Below are positions 1 through 13,000 of a stretch of 64,000 nucleotides of DNA, in pieces (the first letter of the stretch is position 1; each line of letters opens with the position of its first letter). A program made the position numbers and the translations under genes. The notes under the pieces were generated by a model. That model searched no databases and had not been told where the DNA came from. It saw only the letters and a list, made by a program, of their open reading frames with translations. The stretch is taken from contig CM067366.1 in the NCBI GenBank assembly GCA_034401795.1, forward strand, positions 86,226,464-86,290,463. The letters are read 5' to 3'. The DNA is from Chaetoderma sp. LZ-2023a (Eukaryota; Mollusca; Caudofoveata; Chaetodermatida; Chaetodermatidae).

Positions 1-650
1 TAAAAGGATCGTATGATCATAGGCTCTAGAACTTGCATTCAGAATTTTGATACATCAAACCTTTTTGGTGAAAATTATAGATTTTATGAAAAATCTACCG
101 GAAATGGTCAAAACGTTACTCCTCAGCTGCTTGACATATTTCAACCAAATTTGACTAGATGGATTCTATGGTGGTATGCTCTACAACATGTATTCAGAAT
201 TTTGATTGATCAACATTTTTGGTGGATATCTTAGATTTTATTAAAAATTTACTAGAAATTGTCAAATTGCTTCTTGTCAACTTAGCTGATTTCAACTTTC
301 AAGCAAATATGGCCAAAAGGATCCTATAACCATAGGATCTAGAACTTGCATTCAGAATTTGGATTCATCACATTTTTGTGGTGGTAACAATCTCACATTT
401 TATTACAAATTTACCAGAAATTGTGAAATTGCTTCTCCTTACTACTTTGAGCTATTTCAACCAAACGTGGCTAAAATGATCCTATGATCATAGGCACCAG
501 AATGTCAATTCAGAATTTTGATTGGTAGATTTTTCCCGTGAAAATTTTTTCCCCATCTTTAATGTAACGAATCATGTATATTTAAATGCAAATGCTTCAA
601 ATGCTAATGGTCCAGGTGAGCATCACAGACCCTTGGGCCTCTTGTTCAAA
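1..650 (+). repeat. Fragment of dispersed element with ~147-bp tandem core units
   Basis: Degenerate units of roughly 140-150 bp repeat here, each with the phrases 'cagaattttgattgatca', 'atcttagattttat' and 'ccaaatttgactagatggat'. The stretch ends near 615-645 with 'ccaggtgagcatcacagac', the same end sequence as the fuller copy at 2207-3240. No gene is visible. The short open frames here come from the repeat itself. Confidence 0.7.
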
Positions 651-679
651 TTGAAAGATTTAATGAAACAACATTGCAC

Positions 680-814
680 AGCCATTCAGTCTCCAGCCAA
701 CTTCCCACAATGCATTGCGCTTACTACAGTTTAACGTTAACCGGAACCTCCAGTTAATGTTAAACTGTAGTAAGCGCAATGAATTGTGGGAAGTTGGCTG
801 GAGACTGAATGGCT
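680..814. repeat. Near-perfect 60-bp inverted repeat (hairpin)
   Basis: Two arms of about 60 bp, beginning 'agccattcagtctccagcc' and ending with its complement, flank an ~11-bp spacer (around 742-752). Only a few mismatches are seen. This is a fold-back element of a family not otherwise seen in the window. Confidence 0.85.
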
Positions 815-1379
815 GATATCACTGTAGGTTTTGTAAATTAATAGAAATCATGCTTTATAGATTAGAATTTCTCAAGGAAGTTTCATTGTTATAGATAATG
901 AATGTGAATGCAATTTGAATAGTAATTTTCACTATATATAAAATCGTCACACACCCCCTGATCAACACCCCAGCCCACCGCATTATCGCCATCATCATTA
1001 TATTTGTGTCTTCCCCATGCTTGGCATCAGTATATAAATCGTCAAATATTTCATTACCATCGGTACCATGTCGGCGTAATTTCTGTTTTTTCATATATAT
1101 GTATATGCCTAGACAGTGCTTTGTCTAATGTCTGACAATGGTGTACAGTATTCATGATATCATTATTATTATTATTAGTGTATATTTTAAACATGGATGT
1201 GTATGATGACAATGATAATAATGATGATGATGGAATAAAATGTCATGTGAAATAAATAAGTTTGTTTTATTGAGTGAAAATTAATGCACATCTTCAAGAT
1301 GTCATGAATAAATTTTGATTATACCCGCCTTTAATGCTTAATAATCTGACTCGTACAAATTATTTTTTTGCTATTTAAG
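815..1379. other. AT-rich gene-free stretch
   Basis: No coding signal, RNA gene or obvious repeat was recognised. There is a run of GAT/AAT triplet-like sequence near 1160-1240. Confidence 0.5.
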
Positions 1380-1645
1380 AAACATGCTGTTGAATATTTT
1401 GAAACTAATTTGACTGGGCGCTGTTGCTGCCAACAGCACCCAGTCAAATTAGTTTCAAAATATTCAACAGCTTACCTGTATAGTTTTCTGGAAATTGATA
1501 GTCATGCAGTTCACGACACGAGCGATGTGTAGGTGGAGCTTATATAGAAATGGGCGGGGAATAGCTAAAAACGGAATGGTCCATTCAAGGCAGCAACCTG
1601 TGTGGCTGTGTAAATGCTCATTCAGAAATAGGTGACAACACAACA
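1380..1645 (+). mobile_element. Fold-back MITE family 1, partial copy
   Basis: A palindrome at about 1387-1472 has arms reading 'ctgttgaatattttgaaac' and 'ttgactgggcgctgttgctg'. The family body follows: 'cttacctgtatagttttctg', then a 'gggcggggaatagctaaaa' block, ending near 'ggtccatt'. More than ten longer copies occur in this window in both orientations. Confidence 0.75.
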
Positions 1646-1869
1646 TGATGGTTTCTCAATCTAAAAATAGAGGTGTGGCTTCATTCTGAGAATATGTCTC
1701 TAATGGCCATCTTTTTACGTCATCACAATGACTAGACCATTTCATAGAGTCCATTTCAGCCAGCAGACAGGTTGCCACCCTGTCTATCACCATAGTATGC
1801 GATCTATAATCTTGTTTTATGTGAAATTATATTGTCTGCTATGAATATGATAGTGTTAGTGTCCTTTCA

Positions 1870-2205
1870 AGATTCAATGGAGGAATCCAGTTTTAGCTAT
1901 GTCCTGCCCATCTTTAGCTAAGCTCCACCCACATATCGTCCATGTTGGGATTGATTGATCCATGAACTCCCTTAGTATCAATCTACAGAAAACTATACAG
2001 GTTAGCTGTGTGACTATGGTATCAAAAATGCCCAATCAAATTAGTTTCAAAATATTCAACAGCATGTTTATTAAATAGTAGACATACAACTTGTACAACA
2101 ACGCTTAGTCCGTTATCAATTACGCATTCGTGATGAACTTAACTACGTCATTCATGGCGTAATTATGATGTCAGCCTACCCGTCACGTAGTTGATTGTTA
2201 GCTCA
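1870..2205 (-). mobile_element. Fold-back MITE family 1, reverse copy
   Basis: Reads in reverse relative to the copy at 1380: 'ccagttttagctatgtcctg', 'aaaactatacaggttagctg', 'attcaacagcatgtttatta', then the 'tgatgaacttaactacgtca' tail. One palindrome arm is lost. Confidence 0.7.
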
Positions 2206-3240
2206 CCTGGCCTGAAAGGGCAAGTGAGCTTATGCCATGGCAGCTGTCCGTCCATCAAATCGTTTCTTCTCCTTAACAGTTTGACCGATTTGAATAAAAT
2301 TTGGCTGGAATGATCCTAATCTTGTACCCGCCAGAAGCTTTTTTCAGAATTTTGATGGATCAGTTTTTTGGGTGAAAATCTTAGATTTTATGAAAAATCT
2401 ACCGGAAATGGTCAAAATGCTACTCCTCCTTAGCTGCTTGCCATATTTCAACCAAATTTGACGAGATGCAATCTATGGTGACAGGTTCTAGAACTTCTAT
2501 TCAGAATTTAGATTAATAAATTTTTTGGCTGAAAATCTTATTAAAAATCTACAGGAAATGGTCAAAATGCTACTCCTTACTGCTAGACATATTTCAACCA
2601 AATTTGACTAGATGGATTCTATGGTGGTAGTCTCTAGAGCCACTATTCAGAATTTTGATTGATTAAATTTTTGGCTGAAAATCTTAGATTTTGTAAAAAA
2701 AATTACCGGAAATTGTCAAAATGCTACTCATAAACCGCTTGGCAGATTTCAACCTAGTTTGGCTGGAGGGACCCTATGGGTGTAGTTTTCAGAACTTGTA
2801 TACAGAATTTTGATTGGTAAATTTTTTGTGAAAATCTTGAATTTTATGAAAATTTACCCGATATCGCTTAAATCGCTACTCCTCATTAACTGCTTGGGTG
2901 ATTTCAAGCAGACTTGGATGGAAGGACCCTATGGCGGCAGACAGATCTAGTATGCAGAATTTTTATTGGTCAATTTTTGGGTGACCATCTTGGATTTTCC
3001 AAAAGGTTTGGTAAATCAGTTAAAAGCCTACACCTCATTAACCGCTTGGCAGATTTCAATCAATCTCAGCTGGAAGGACCCTAGGTGGGTAGGCTTTAGA
3101 AGATATATACAGAATTTTGATTGGTTAATTCTTTTGGTGGCAATCTTGGATTTCTGAAAATTATCCATCATATCTTTAAATGAAAATCGTTCAAATACTA
3201 ATGGTCCAGGTGAGCGCTACAGACCCTTGGGGCTCTTATG
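2206..3240 (+). mobile_element. Dispersed element with tandem ~147-bp core, apparently complete
   Basis: One end reads 'gctcacctggcctgaaaggg' followed by 'agtgagcttatgccatgg'. The other reads 'ccaggtgagcgctacagacc' then 'cttggggctctt'. Between them lie about six degenerate units of ~147 bp. The asymmetric ends and tandem core resemble the non-autonomous pearl/Helitron-like elements known from bivalves, but that assignment is inference. A second copy is split by the transposon at 25987-32243. Confidence 0.6.
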
Positions 3241-3960
3241 TCATATGATTGACTGAGAAACTGGAATTATCCATTTACTATCTCCCAATTCGGGTGGAAA
3301 TTACTATGCCAATGGCCACTCATTACACACAAGTCTCTTTTCTCGATCTTGTATCGAAGGAGAGTTCACTAGTCATGAATTGATGGTAGCTATGTCATTG
3401 TGTCGGCTATGTGTGAATAGAAAGTTTGTGTGCCATTTGGGGGTGGGGGGTGGGGGTGTCATGTTGAAAGGAATTTCAAACGACGTGATACAATGATCAG
3501 CTAGGTGCATAAATAAACCAAACTGCATCATAGACAGGCATATTACGCTGAAACGTCACATCACAGCTTGTGAGAATTTAAATAAGATGAAAATGGGCCC
3601 GTACATATAAACCCTTTCACCAACAAATCCTGAAAAGCTATATTCTAATGGCTTCCAGTAAAATTAATTTCAAAATATTCAACAGTTTTCCTGTATAGAT
3701 GCCTTGAAAATGTGAGATGGCGATGGTGAAAGCCTTAATCATAGTGTGGCACCAAGTCACATGTCACTTTACACTCTGGAACATCACATGTTTTCTGTCA
3801 TGTGGAAAATATCCAGAGATGGGCCTCTTGTATTACTGGTAGCAAGGAGTATTGAGTAGTTTAACACGAAGCTTCAGCCCTAAGTACTCCAATACTCCAA
3901 AATCAGTTGTGCCAAAATTATAAACAATTTCCAAGCAACTAAGGGAAGAAATCTGATCTG
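3241..3960. other. Gene-free stretch
   Basis: A weak MITE family 1 remnant ('aaaattaatttcaaaatattc') lies near 3660-3690. Nothing coding is visible. Confidence 0.5.
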
Positions 3961-3964
3961 TTGC

Positions 3965-5315
3965 TCAAGTATCTGACGTCACAATCAAATATGTCACATA
4001 TTAGCTGACGTCAAAATCAAATACATGACATATTAGCTGACGTCAAAATCAAATACATGACATATTAGCTGACGTCACAATCAAATACATGACATTAGCT
4101 GACATCACAATCAAATACATGACATTAGCTGACATCACAATCAAATACGTCACATATTAGCTGACGTCAAAATCAAATATGTCACATATTAGCTGACATC
4201 ACAATCAAATACTTCACAAAGCTGTCAGTCAAATATGTCGCATATTATCTGACGTCAAATCAGCTATTACAATCAAATATGTCACATTAGCTGATGTCAC
4301 AACCAAATATGTCACATATTAGCTGACATCACATCATATATGTCACATTAGCTGACATCACAATAAAATATGTCACATATTAGCTGACTTCACAATCAAA
4401 TACTTCACAAAGCTGTCACAGTCAAATATGTCACGTCAAAATCAAATAATCACATATTACCTGTTACAATTAAATATGTCACATATTAGCTGATGTCACA
4501 ATCAAATATGTCACATATTAGCTGACATCACAATCAAATACATCACATATTAGCTGACATCACAGTCAAATATGTCACAAATTAGCTGATGTCACAATCA
4601 AATATGTCACATATTAGCTGATGTCACAATCAAATACTTCACATAGCTGTCACAATCAAATATGTCACATATTAGCTGACAACAATCAAATATGTCACAT
4701 ATTAGCTGTCATCACAATCAAATATGTTACATATTAGCTGATGTCACAAGCAAATATGTTACATATTAGCTGATGTCACAATCAAATACTTCACAAAGCT
4801 GTCACAGTCAAATATGTCACATATTAGCCGACGTCAAAATCAAATAGTCACATATTAGCTGATGTCACAATCAAATATGTCACATATGAGCTGATGTCAC
4901 AATCAAATATGTCACATATTAGCTGACATCACAATCAAATATGTCACATATTAGCTGATGTCACAAGCAAATGTCACATTAGCTGACATCACAATCAAAT
5001 ATGTCACATCTTAGCTGATGTCACATATTAGCTGACATCACAATCAAATATGTCACATATTAACTGATGTCACAGTCAAATGTCACATATTAGCTGATGT
5101 CACAATCAAATATGTCACATTCGCTGACATCACAATCAAATGTCACATATTAGCTGATATCACAAGCAAATATGTCACATAGCTGTCACAGTCAAATATG
5201 TCACATATTAGCTGACGTCAAAATCAAATAGTAACAAAGCTGTCACAATCAAATACGTCACATATTAGCTGATGTCATACTCAAATACATCACATTAGCT
5301 GATGTCACAATTAAG
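3965..5315. repeat. ~34-bp minisatellite array
   Basis: About 40 tandem, variably truncated units cover this stretch. The unit reads approximately 'agctgacgtcacaatcaaat' plus 'atgtcacatatt'. Many units carry TGACGTCA or TGATGTCA/TGACATCA, cAMP-response-element-like octamers. Unit length varies (about 18-36 bp) by internal deletion. It lies downstream of the ANKLE2 3' end and has no coding frame. Confidence 0.9.
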
Positions 5316-5394
5316 ATATCATAGAGATATCTATCATGAAACTCAAATAGTCTGTCAAGTGTATGACTTGTATGGCTGATGGATTCACAATTTC

Positions 5395-6065
5395 AATATT
5401 GTGAGACTAATTTGACTGGGAGAGAAGCCACGTCTCTATTTGACATGACAACCCCCCCCCCCCCCCCCCTGCCTCCCGCAAATTAGTTTGAAAATATTCA
5501 CTAGCTTACCTGTATAGTTATCTTGAAATTGGGATTATGGTAATTCAGGGTTCACAGTACATTAATGGATTTCAACAGGTACAAATCCAACACACATACA
5601 GTGTGTGGAGATCAGCTAGAGATAGGGAGGGTACAACTAGAAATGGGTCCCTCACAGCAATGGAGGATTCCAATTTTAGCTATGCCCTGCCCCTTTCTAG
5701 ATAAGCTCCGCCCATGCTTTGTCTGTGTTGAGATCAATCGATCCATGCACGCATTGAATCTCAATTTCCAGAAAACTATACAGGTAAGCTGTTGAATGAA
5801 ACTAATTTGACTGGGTGCTGTTGCTACCATAGGTAGCAACAGCACCCAGTCAAATTAGTTTCAAAATATTCAACAGCATGTTTATTAAATAGTAAAAACA
5901 TACAATTCGTACAAGTTGCAACGCTTAATCCGTCATCAGTTAAGCGTTTGTGATGAACTTAGCTACGTCATTCATGACGTACTTGATTATGACATCATTC
6001 TACATGTCACATAGTTGATTATGACATCATATGAGTGACCGAGAAACTGGAATCCTCTATTGAAA
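5395..6065. mobile_element. Fold-back MITE family 1 copies, adjacent and in both orientations
   Basis: A first partial copy (about 5400-5550) has its hairpin centre replaced by a poly-C run at 5451-5469. A second, reverse copy (about 5640-6055) has an intact palindrome near 5790-5872 with arms 'aaactaatttgactgggtgc'. It ends in 'gagaaactggaatcctc'. Confidence 0.75.
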
Positions 6066-7090
6066 GAAACTTGACAGGAGGATTGTGCACCACACAAAGA
6101 TGTGCTTAATGTTAATTGTTTTGTATCTGCCATGCATGATTTTGGTACTCACACCCAGACCATCTTGTCACTGCAACTCCTACAGTTTGAAAGAGAATTG
6201 GTTGAAACTTGACAGGATAATTGTACAACATTAATAGATATGCCTAATTTTTACATAAGTCATGCATGACTGATTTGGGGTGGGGGTGGGAATGTAACTT
6301 TGGGGATGTACTCATGTTGGGATGCAGGAGGTATGTCAACCTCCTGCCGACTCTCTTGCATCTATTTTAATAACTATATAATTGCCAACAATTAATCGGA
6401 ATAACTTGAGCAAAAGCATTAATTTACTAGCTGTTGCTTAACTTTGAACCAAATATTTGCCTGCATAAACCAGAGCGCAAAGGCCCATGAGCGTCACTAA
6501 TTGGTTCCGGTCTAAGTGACATAAATGGTATTTAGCTGCTTTTTATACAAGTTATCTCCCCTGAGAGGCTAAAATTCGTCAAAATTTTCATTCCGAGCCA
6601 TATCTCGAAGAGTATTGAACCTACACTCACAATTTTTTGTTCAGATGTTTTAGGGATAGATGAAGTGTTATTTATCAAAGACAAACTGTTCACATTTAGC
6701 ATTCCTCAAACAAGTATGCCTGCGGGCCTATGTTGAGCTTCACTAAAACTCTTGTTTCAAATTATGCCGATTTATTTCTGTGTTTTACTGGTGGTTATAG
6801 TTTGATTATTATATAAAGTTATAATTCAACAGCATTTGTTAGTTGCCTCATCCTTTCCTTTAAAGCTGAACATGCAAAAGCATAAACAGAGGCGTATCTG
6901 ACAGGTGCGGGTTTGGTTTTTTTGGGAGGGGGGGGGGGGTTGTGTGGCACTAATTGATAATAACAACACATCAGTGTTACACTGACGGGATATTCGTGAA
7001 AACTTTTGCAATTTGCTGGATGGCTATGCTTAGGTCCAACAATGTGACCAATTTTATAATAAAGGCTAAGGCTAAGCAGAAGAACCTAGT
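6066..7090. other. Gene-free stretch with decayed dispersed repeats
   Basis: Near 6540-6700 lies a repeat with 'aagttatctcccctgagagg' also met near 18480-18660. A poly-G run occurs at about 6926-6938. No coding evidence. Confidence 0.5.
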
Positions 7091-7880
7091 AGTTAAAATC
7101 TGTTTTAAAAAAAATATTACAATGACCTTGACCTCGATATCATTGTGCTTCATCCGCTTGATATAGGTAAATATGTGACCAAGTTTAGTTCAAGTAGGGT
7201 GAGGCAATCCTGAGATATCAGTCAATAAGGTGAGCTAAACCAAAAACTTGGCTGAAGTTTTATACTAAAGTCAGTGACCTTGAACATTGACCTCAATATG
7301 ATTGTGCTCCATCCCCTTGACATAGGGAAACATGTGTCCAAGTTTAGTCCTAATATGGAGATATAAGACATGCTGAGCTAAGCAAAAGGCGTGACCGTAA
7401 AAAATAGTTTTAATCTCATGACCTCAATATCGCGGTGCTTCATCCTCTTGACATATGGAAGTGTGTCCAAGTTTAGTCCCAATAGTGTGAAGCCATGCCA
7501 AAACAAAAACAAAAACTTAACCAGAAGTTTTATACCCATGTCACAGTGCCCTAGCAAGGTCACAGTGAGCTTGAACTTTGACCTCATGACCATAGTCTCA
7601 TTGTGCTCCATCTTCTTGATATATGGAAGCATGTGTCTAAGATCAGTCCCAATAGGTTGACACCATCACAAGATATAGGACAATACGATGAGCTAAACAA
7701 AAAACATCCAGAAACGTCTTATACCAAGGTCACAGTGACCTTGAACTTTGACTTTATGACCTCAAGGAAGCATGTGTCCAAGTTTAGTTCCAATAGGAAG
7801 CTGCCTTGCTGAGTCTATATCTGACGATATGTTGAGCTAAACCAAAAACTTAACCGAGATTGGACACCAACAAACAGACA
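7090..7880. repeat. Tandem ~120-130-bp repeats
   Basis: Several degenerate units share 'tgaccttgaactttgacctc', 'attgtgctccatc', 'ttgacatagggaaacatgtg' and 'ccaagtttagtcc'. The array ends in 'caaacagacagatgg', as such repeats often do in mollusc genomes. The open frames here are repeat-derived. Confidence 0.75.
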
Positions 7881-8990
7881 GATGGAGCAATGGGACCGGG
7901 AATCAATATTTTTGCCAATAATGAATGTCATGAGCTTCAGGAGGCTATTAGCCACGAATAACGAACAACTTCCAATTCAACCTAGTCATGACCAAATCCA
8001 CATGAAAGATAACAGAATCCTAAGATCTGAATTTATAATTCTGTTTATTATTGCAAAAAGCGCATTGTATTTGAATAACACTGAAACTGCATAAAATAAT
8101 TGCCTTCAATTATAGAAAACTTTATGTAGACAACACTTATAATAAATGCTTGTTAATCAGTTAATGGTCAATCCAGCCATAACTGGCCTCTGCAATGGTG
8201 TTGAGGAATGTCCATTTACAGATCAACAGAAGAGGCATTCCATTGGTAAATTTTCAGAAATAGTCCTCTCTTGACCGGCAAATGAACATATCACTAAGAA
8301 GAAATGTTAATTTCTTGACAAATCTTGGCCATTAACCATTTCAATGACATATCCCGTAAAAAGTAAATTCTTTACAATGTATAGAATACTATGTTTAATA
8401 TTTTGAATTTAATATTACTGGAAACCGTTTGCTGCCCAAGACAGCAATGGTTTCCAGTCATATTAATTTCAAAATAGTCAACAACTTTGTATTACCTACA
8501 GCAGCAAATAGTGGCTAATCTAATATAACATTGACTATATGGTTGTTGATAGAGAATATGTGTATCTCTGCAGACAGCAGAGTGCATTTTGTTGAAGCCA
8601 GGCTGGTGCTACTAACTGGTTCTAGTTAAAGTAAAATGTCTGCGAATTATAGTCATATAAATGAGACTTAGACAGGTTTAGATGCCTTTTAAAATATTAT
8701 TCCGATTCATTTCAGGCATTCTACTGGTGATGTTAGTTTTAGTATTGCATTACGTTAACAGACAACAGCATTTGTTAGTTCCCTTTTCTGTTCATTTAAG
8801 ATTCTATTAAATTCTGGGAAACAGGATGCCATTACAAAGTCGAGCCATTCCGCGACTTTGTATAGGGATCAACAAAAAAATAGCATGTAAATAATACATT
8901 ATTAAATAAATATTATGTACTAGGAATATAAATGTATAAAATTATCCCCTGCTTATCAGAGCAGGGTACAAGATCTATATCGTGTTATCG
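7881..8990. other. Gene-free stretch with one hairpin relic
   Basis: A decayed hairpin at about 8397-8484 has arms 'ttaatattactggaaacc' and 'ggtttccagtcatattaa' and is related to MITE family 1. A decayed MITE family 2 remnant lies near 8175-8300. No genes were recognised. Confidence 0.55.
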
Positions 8991-9570
8991 CCCTTTAATG
9001 GTCAAGCTGGCCAAAACTTGCTGCTCCAGTGGTCTTGATGAATGTCTATTTGTGGGCCAGGAGAAATCTTTTGGAAATTTACTACTGGAATACCTGGCTT
9101 GATACCAGAGGCTGTCGTTTCAGTGACAAATTTCCAAAGTATAGCGTTCTTTTGGCCTTCAAGAGCCACTCAGTTTTTTTAACCATATTTGACAATTAAC
9201 ATGTTACTCCTTTAATCGTCAACTTTGTTTCAAAAAATTTGAGTTTTCTTATAGAAAATGTCCACTTGCAGAGCAAGAAATCGTTATTTTTGAAAATTTA
9301 TCATTTAAATAACTGGCTCGGTTATCGAGCTAGTCATTCAAGTGGTACATTATCAAAAATCATTTTCTCTTGGTCTGCAAATAGATATTTCTAAAGACCA
9401 CTGCAGAAAACTTTTTCAGCCAGCTTGACCAGTAGTATTAACCCCTTCACTGATTAATTACCAATATCTTATTTTCAATGCTACCGTACAAGAAAACTGT
9501 TGAATATTTTCAAATTAATTTGGCTGCCTTAGGCTTCTTCCAGTCAAATTAATTTCAAAATGTAAACAGA
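8991..9570. repeat. MITE family 2 relics and a small hairpin
   Basis: Family 2 phrases such as 'tcttctcttggtctgcaaat', 'ccagtcattcca' and complements recur around 9010-9420. A short family 1-like hairpin lies at about 9497-9562. Confidence 0.6.
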
Positions 9571-9651
9571 ATACCTTTTATATTGTAAAGAATATACTTT
9601 TTCAGGGATTTGTCAGTGAAAGGATTAATAAATTACCATCTTATGAATCAG

Positions 9652-9761
<110 letters not shown>

Positions 9762-9791
9762 ATATCACTGGTATACGGAATCAGAACAGAT

Positions 9792-10005
9792 CTACTGAGA
9801 GTTGAACAGATTAGTTCTAAGATGTGCTGGTGTTGCAGAATTGATATGTGCCAGGTGCCGCACTGGTGTCTGTACTCGGCCGATTGGACTGTATGCAAAT
9901 TTAGGACTTGACCTCGCCAAAAGTGATGGACTTGGATTGTCGCTAGAGTTACGAGATAGAGCTCCGACTGCAGCACGAGAATGACTACGAGCGGGAGACG
10001 GCCAT
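9792..10005 (-). CDS. ANKLE2: ANKLE2 terminal exon (exon j)
   Basis: The acceptor 'gactttacag' precedes base 10005. One base completes the split Arg codon, then 70 codons and TAG follow. It begins WPSPARSHSR, matching the WPSP block of vertebrate ANKLE2, and is Ser/Arg/Pro-rich (SSPKFAYSPIGR), like the vertebrate C-terminal tail with its SPGRYSP-type motif. The reading continues the phase of the preceding exon exactly. Confidence 0.9.
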
Positions 10006-13000
10006 CTGTAAAGTCAATGAATAATATTCTGATTACAAACTTTTATATCTCAGAGAAGGTGAAGGTATGCATAGTAAAGGAGGAGATCAGTTTATCCATC
10101 AATCAAATGACATCATAATCAACTACGTCACAGGTAGCCTGATGTCAAAATCAATTACGTCATGAATGACGCAGCTAAGTTTGTCACAAACACACAATTT
10201 ATGACAGAATAAGCGTTGTTGTATGAATTGATTGTCTGTGGCAGCAACAGCGCTCAGTAAAATTAGTTTCAAAATATTCAACAGCTTACCTGTATATAGT
10301 TTTCTAGAAATTGAAATTCAGCGAGTACATGGATTGATTGATCCCAACACCGCAAAGTGTGGGCGGAACTTAGCTAGGGATGGGTGGGGCATAGCTAAAA
10401 TTTGATTCTTCCATTATTTCATCTTGATGTCAATTCACAAATTTGTTTGAGCTGTAGTTTCAGGATACTATTTGGGAAACAATGTGGGCATTTTTGCGAT
10501 TCACCGAGTCAGTAAACTTGTTCATGGCATTTAACGGTTCAGTTTTGAAGAGTTTTCTGACTCAAGTCACTAGAACCAGTGACTGATATTTAATTTCTGT
10601 CCGTGGCCAACGTTTTGTAAAATTCAAAATGGCAGTAACCAGTAAAAGTTTACTACAAGCTTGGTATAATAACACCTGATATAACAAAAGGCCTGTATCA
10701 CCCACCTGGAACATTGGCTTTTCAACTAGAAAGGAATATTTTACATGTAGACCGTAAAACACTAAATATTCCTTCGCATGCAATTCACCTTTCTAGAGTA
10801 TCTATCTATCATCTGACCTCGTATGACGTCATAATCAGCTCGGCATGTGTACGATGACGTCACAATCATTACATCACAAGGGGTTCCATATCGACTGTCA
10901 CCAAATCTCCAACACTTCAACACGTTGTATGAATTGTATGTCTTTGTAATTCTTTGCTATTTAATAAACATGCTGTTGAATATTTTGAAACTAATTTGAC
11001 TGGGCGCTGTTGCTGCCCTAGGCAGCAACAGCACCCAGTCAAATTGTTTTCAAAATATTCAACAGCTTAAATATGTGTATATTTTTTTTAATTGATAGGC
11101 AGGGTGTTCAGAGATCAATCGATCACAACACGAGCGAGGTGTGGGTGAAGCTTAGCTAGAGATGGGCGGGGCATAGCTAAAACCGGAAAGGTCCATTGAA
11201 CAGTTCTGGCCAGAAACAAAATATTACTCCTAAAATTCCTGACCATGACCAGTACTTTTAACCCTAACCCTCATATCAGCCAAAACGGCTTCTGCAGTGG
11301 TCTTTAGAAATGTGTATTTGCAGACCAAGAGAAGACTATTTTTGAAAATTTAACACTGAAATGACTGGGTCGATAACAAAGCCAGTCATTCAATTGGTAA
11401 ATTCTCAAAAATAGTCTTCTCTTGGTCTGCAAATGGACATTTTCTATGAGAATTCTTGAACAAATTCAAGTGTTAAGAGGTTAAAATTTAAACTTCTATG
11501 TTTCTGCACAGAATTGTTGAATTTCTTGCAAAAAAAATATATAGTGGTCTGCATGTAGGCCATGCCTTCCTAGTTGAAATGTCAGTGTTCCAGGTGAATG
11601 ATACACGCCCATTGGGCTTCCTGTTTAAGATTTCCCATTAGAATGTCTGGACGAGTTTATCAAAGTGGGTGGGGCACAGCTAGAAATGGATCCCTCTTTT
11701 CTTAACACTTTAACCGTCAAATTTGGTCAAGTAAATTTAAATATTTGCCCATTGAATCTCCATTTACATGCCAAGAGAATACAATTTTTGAAAATTTATC
11801 AATGGAATGACTGGCCTGTAACAGAGGCCAGTTTTGGCCAGCATGACCATTAAATGGTTAATAACACTAAGTAACTCCAGTCCTAACTGTATTATGTACC
11901 TTTGTTGTGTATCCTGCGCGAAAGAGCTGACAAGGTGTCTCCATTTAGAAACATTGGGATGTGTAGAAGCATCTATTTCAATGTTTGCCAGAGCTCGTAA
12001 TACATCCAGATCCTGCTTTGTTGCTTGGTAACTGAGAAGAAAGGACAAGAGATACGAGAAGATAGTAAATAGATTACTTACCGTTGACAGTTAACGTAAA
12101 CCTGGCGGTCATGACATAAAAAATCAGTTGATTTTAACATGTTCACTCTTTAACGTGTCTTTAGCCCTTTAACACTCATATCAGACAAAAACGGCTTCTG
12201 CAGTGGTCTTAAGAAATGTCCATTTGCAGACTAAAAGAAGAGTATTTTTGAAAAATTTACCACTGGAATGACTGGCTAGATAACAGAGCCAGTAATTCCA
12301 GTGGTAAATGTTAAAAAATAGTCTTTTCTTGGTCTGCAAATGGACATTTTCTATGAGGAAATTGAAATTTTCTTAAACAATTTTCAGGGTTAAAGGGTTT
12401 GAACGGCTTTTCACGCCAAAAGGTGGTAGTTTCAGTCTCAATGAATGGGCAAACTCAAGAACGTTTAAGAACTTAGGATATGACTTGCAGAAATGTAAAG
12501 GGGTTGCCAGTCAATATGATTGATGCCAATTGGGTCCATTATGAATGGATCCAATGAGATTAACATTTCCACGAGGAGCCTCTAATGGTTGTCTCTATCA
12601 CGGGATCTTATGGAATCACTACAATGGTCAGGTTATTATTGCCCAATAAGATTGCTCTCTCACACACCATGGGCAGTGTTACCATTTATGGGGGAAATCA
12701 TCTTCACTCCTCTGGTTGAACTCTTGGCTAATTTATTTCTGGAGCTGATCAGGTTTTGATCGAGTCCAGGATGCTAGGCCTGTGTGGATTGTTTGCATTT
12801 TATAGTGATTCGCTATGGAAGCAGTTGCATTACTATGACATCATGGTTAATAGTGATCCAAGAATCGCTGCATTGTCGGGAGATTTGGATTGCGTTGTCA
12901 TCAGACTTTGGACACAGTAATATGCTTGTAAGCATGATTTAAATTAGTGTTTCCAGTGGTGGAGTGACAGTATACAGGTTCTATGATTTGGCAGAGCCTA

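Noticed and set aside
3965-5315. CRISPR-like array of ~34-bp units
   Set aside because: Repeats are contiguous with no unique spacers, units vary in length, and the window is clearly animal DNA.
7378-7812. Small genes in the 7.1-7.9 kb region on both strands
   Set aside because: The frames come from ~130-bp tandem repeats of the 'ccaagtttagtcc' type.
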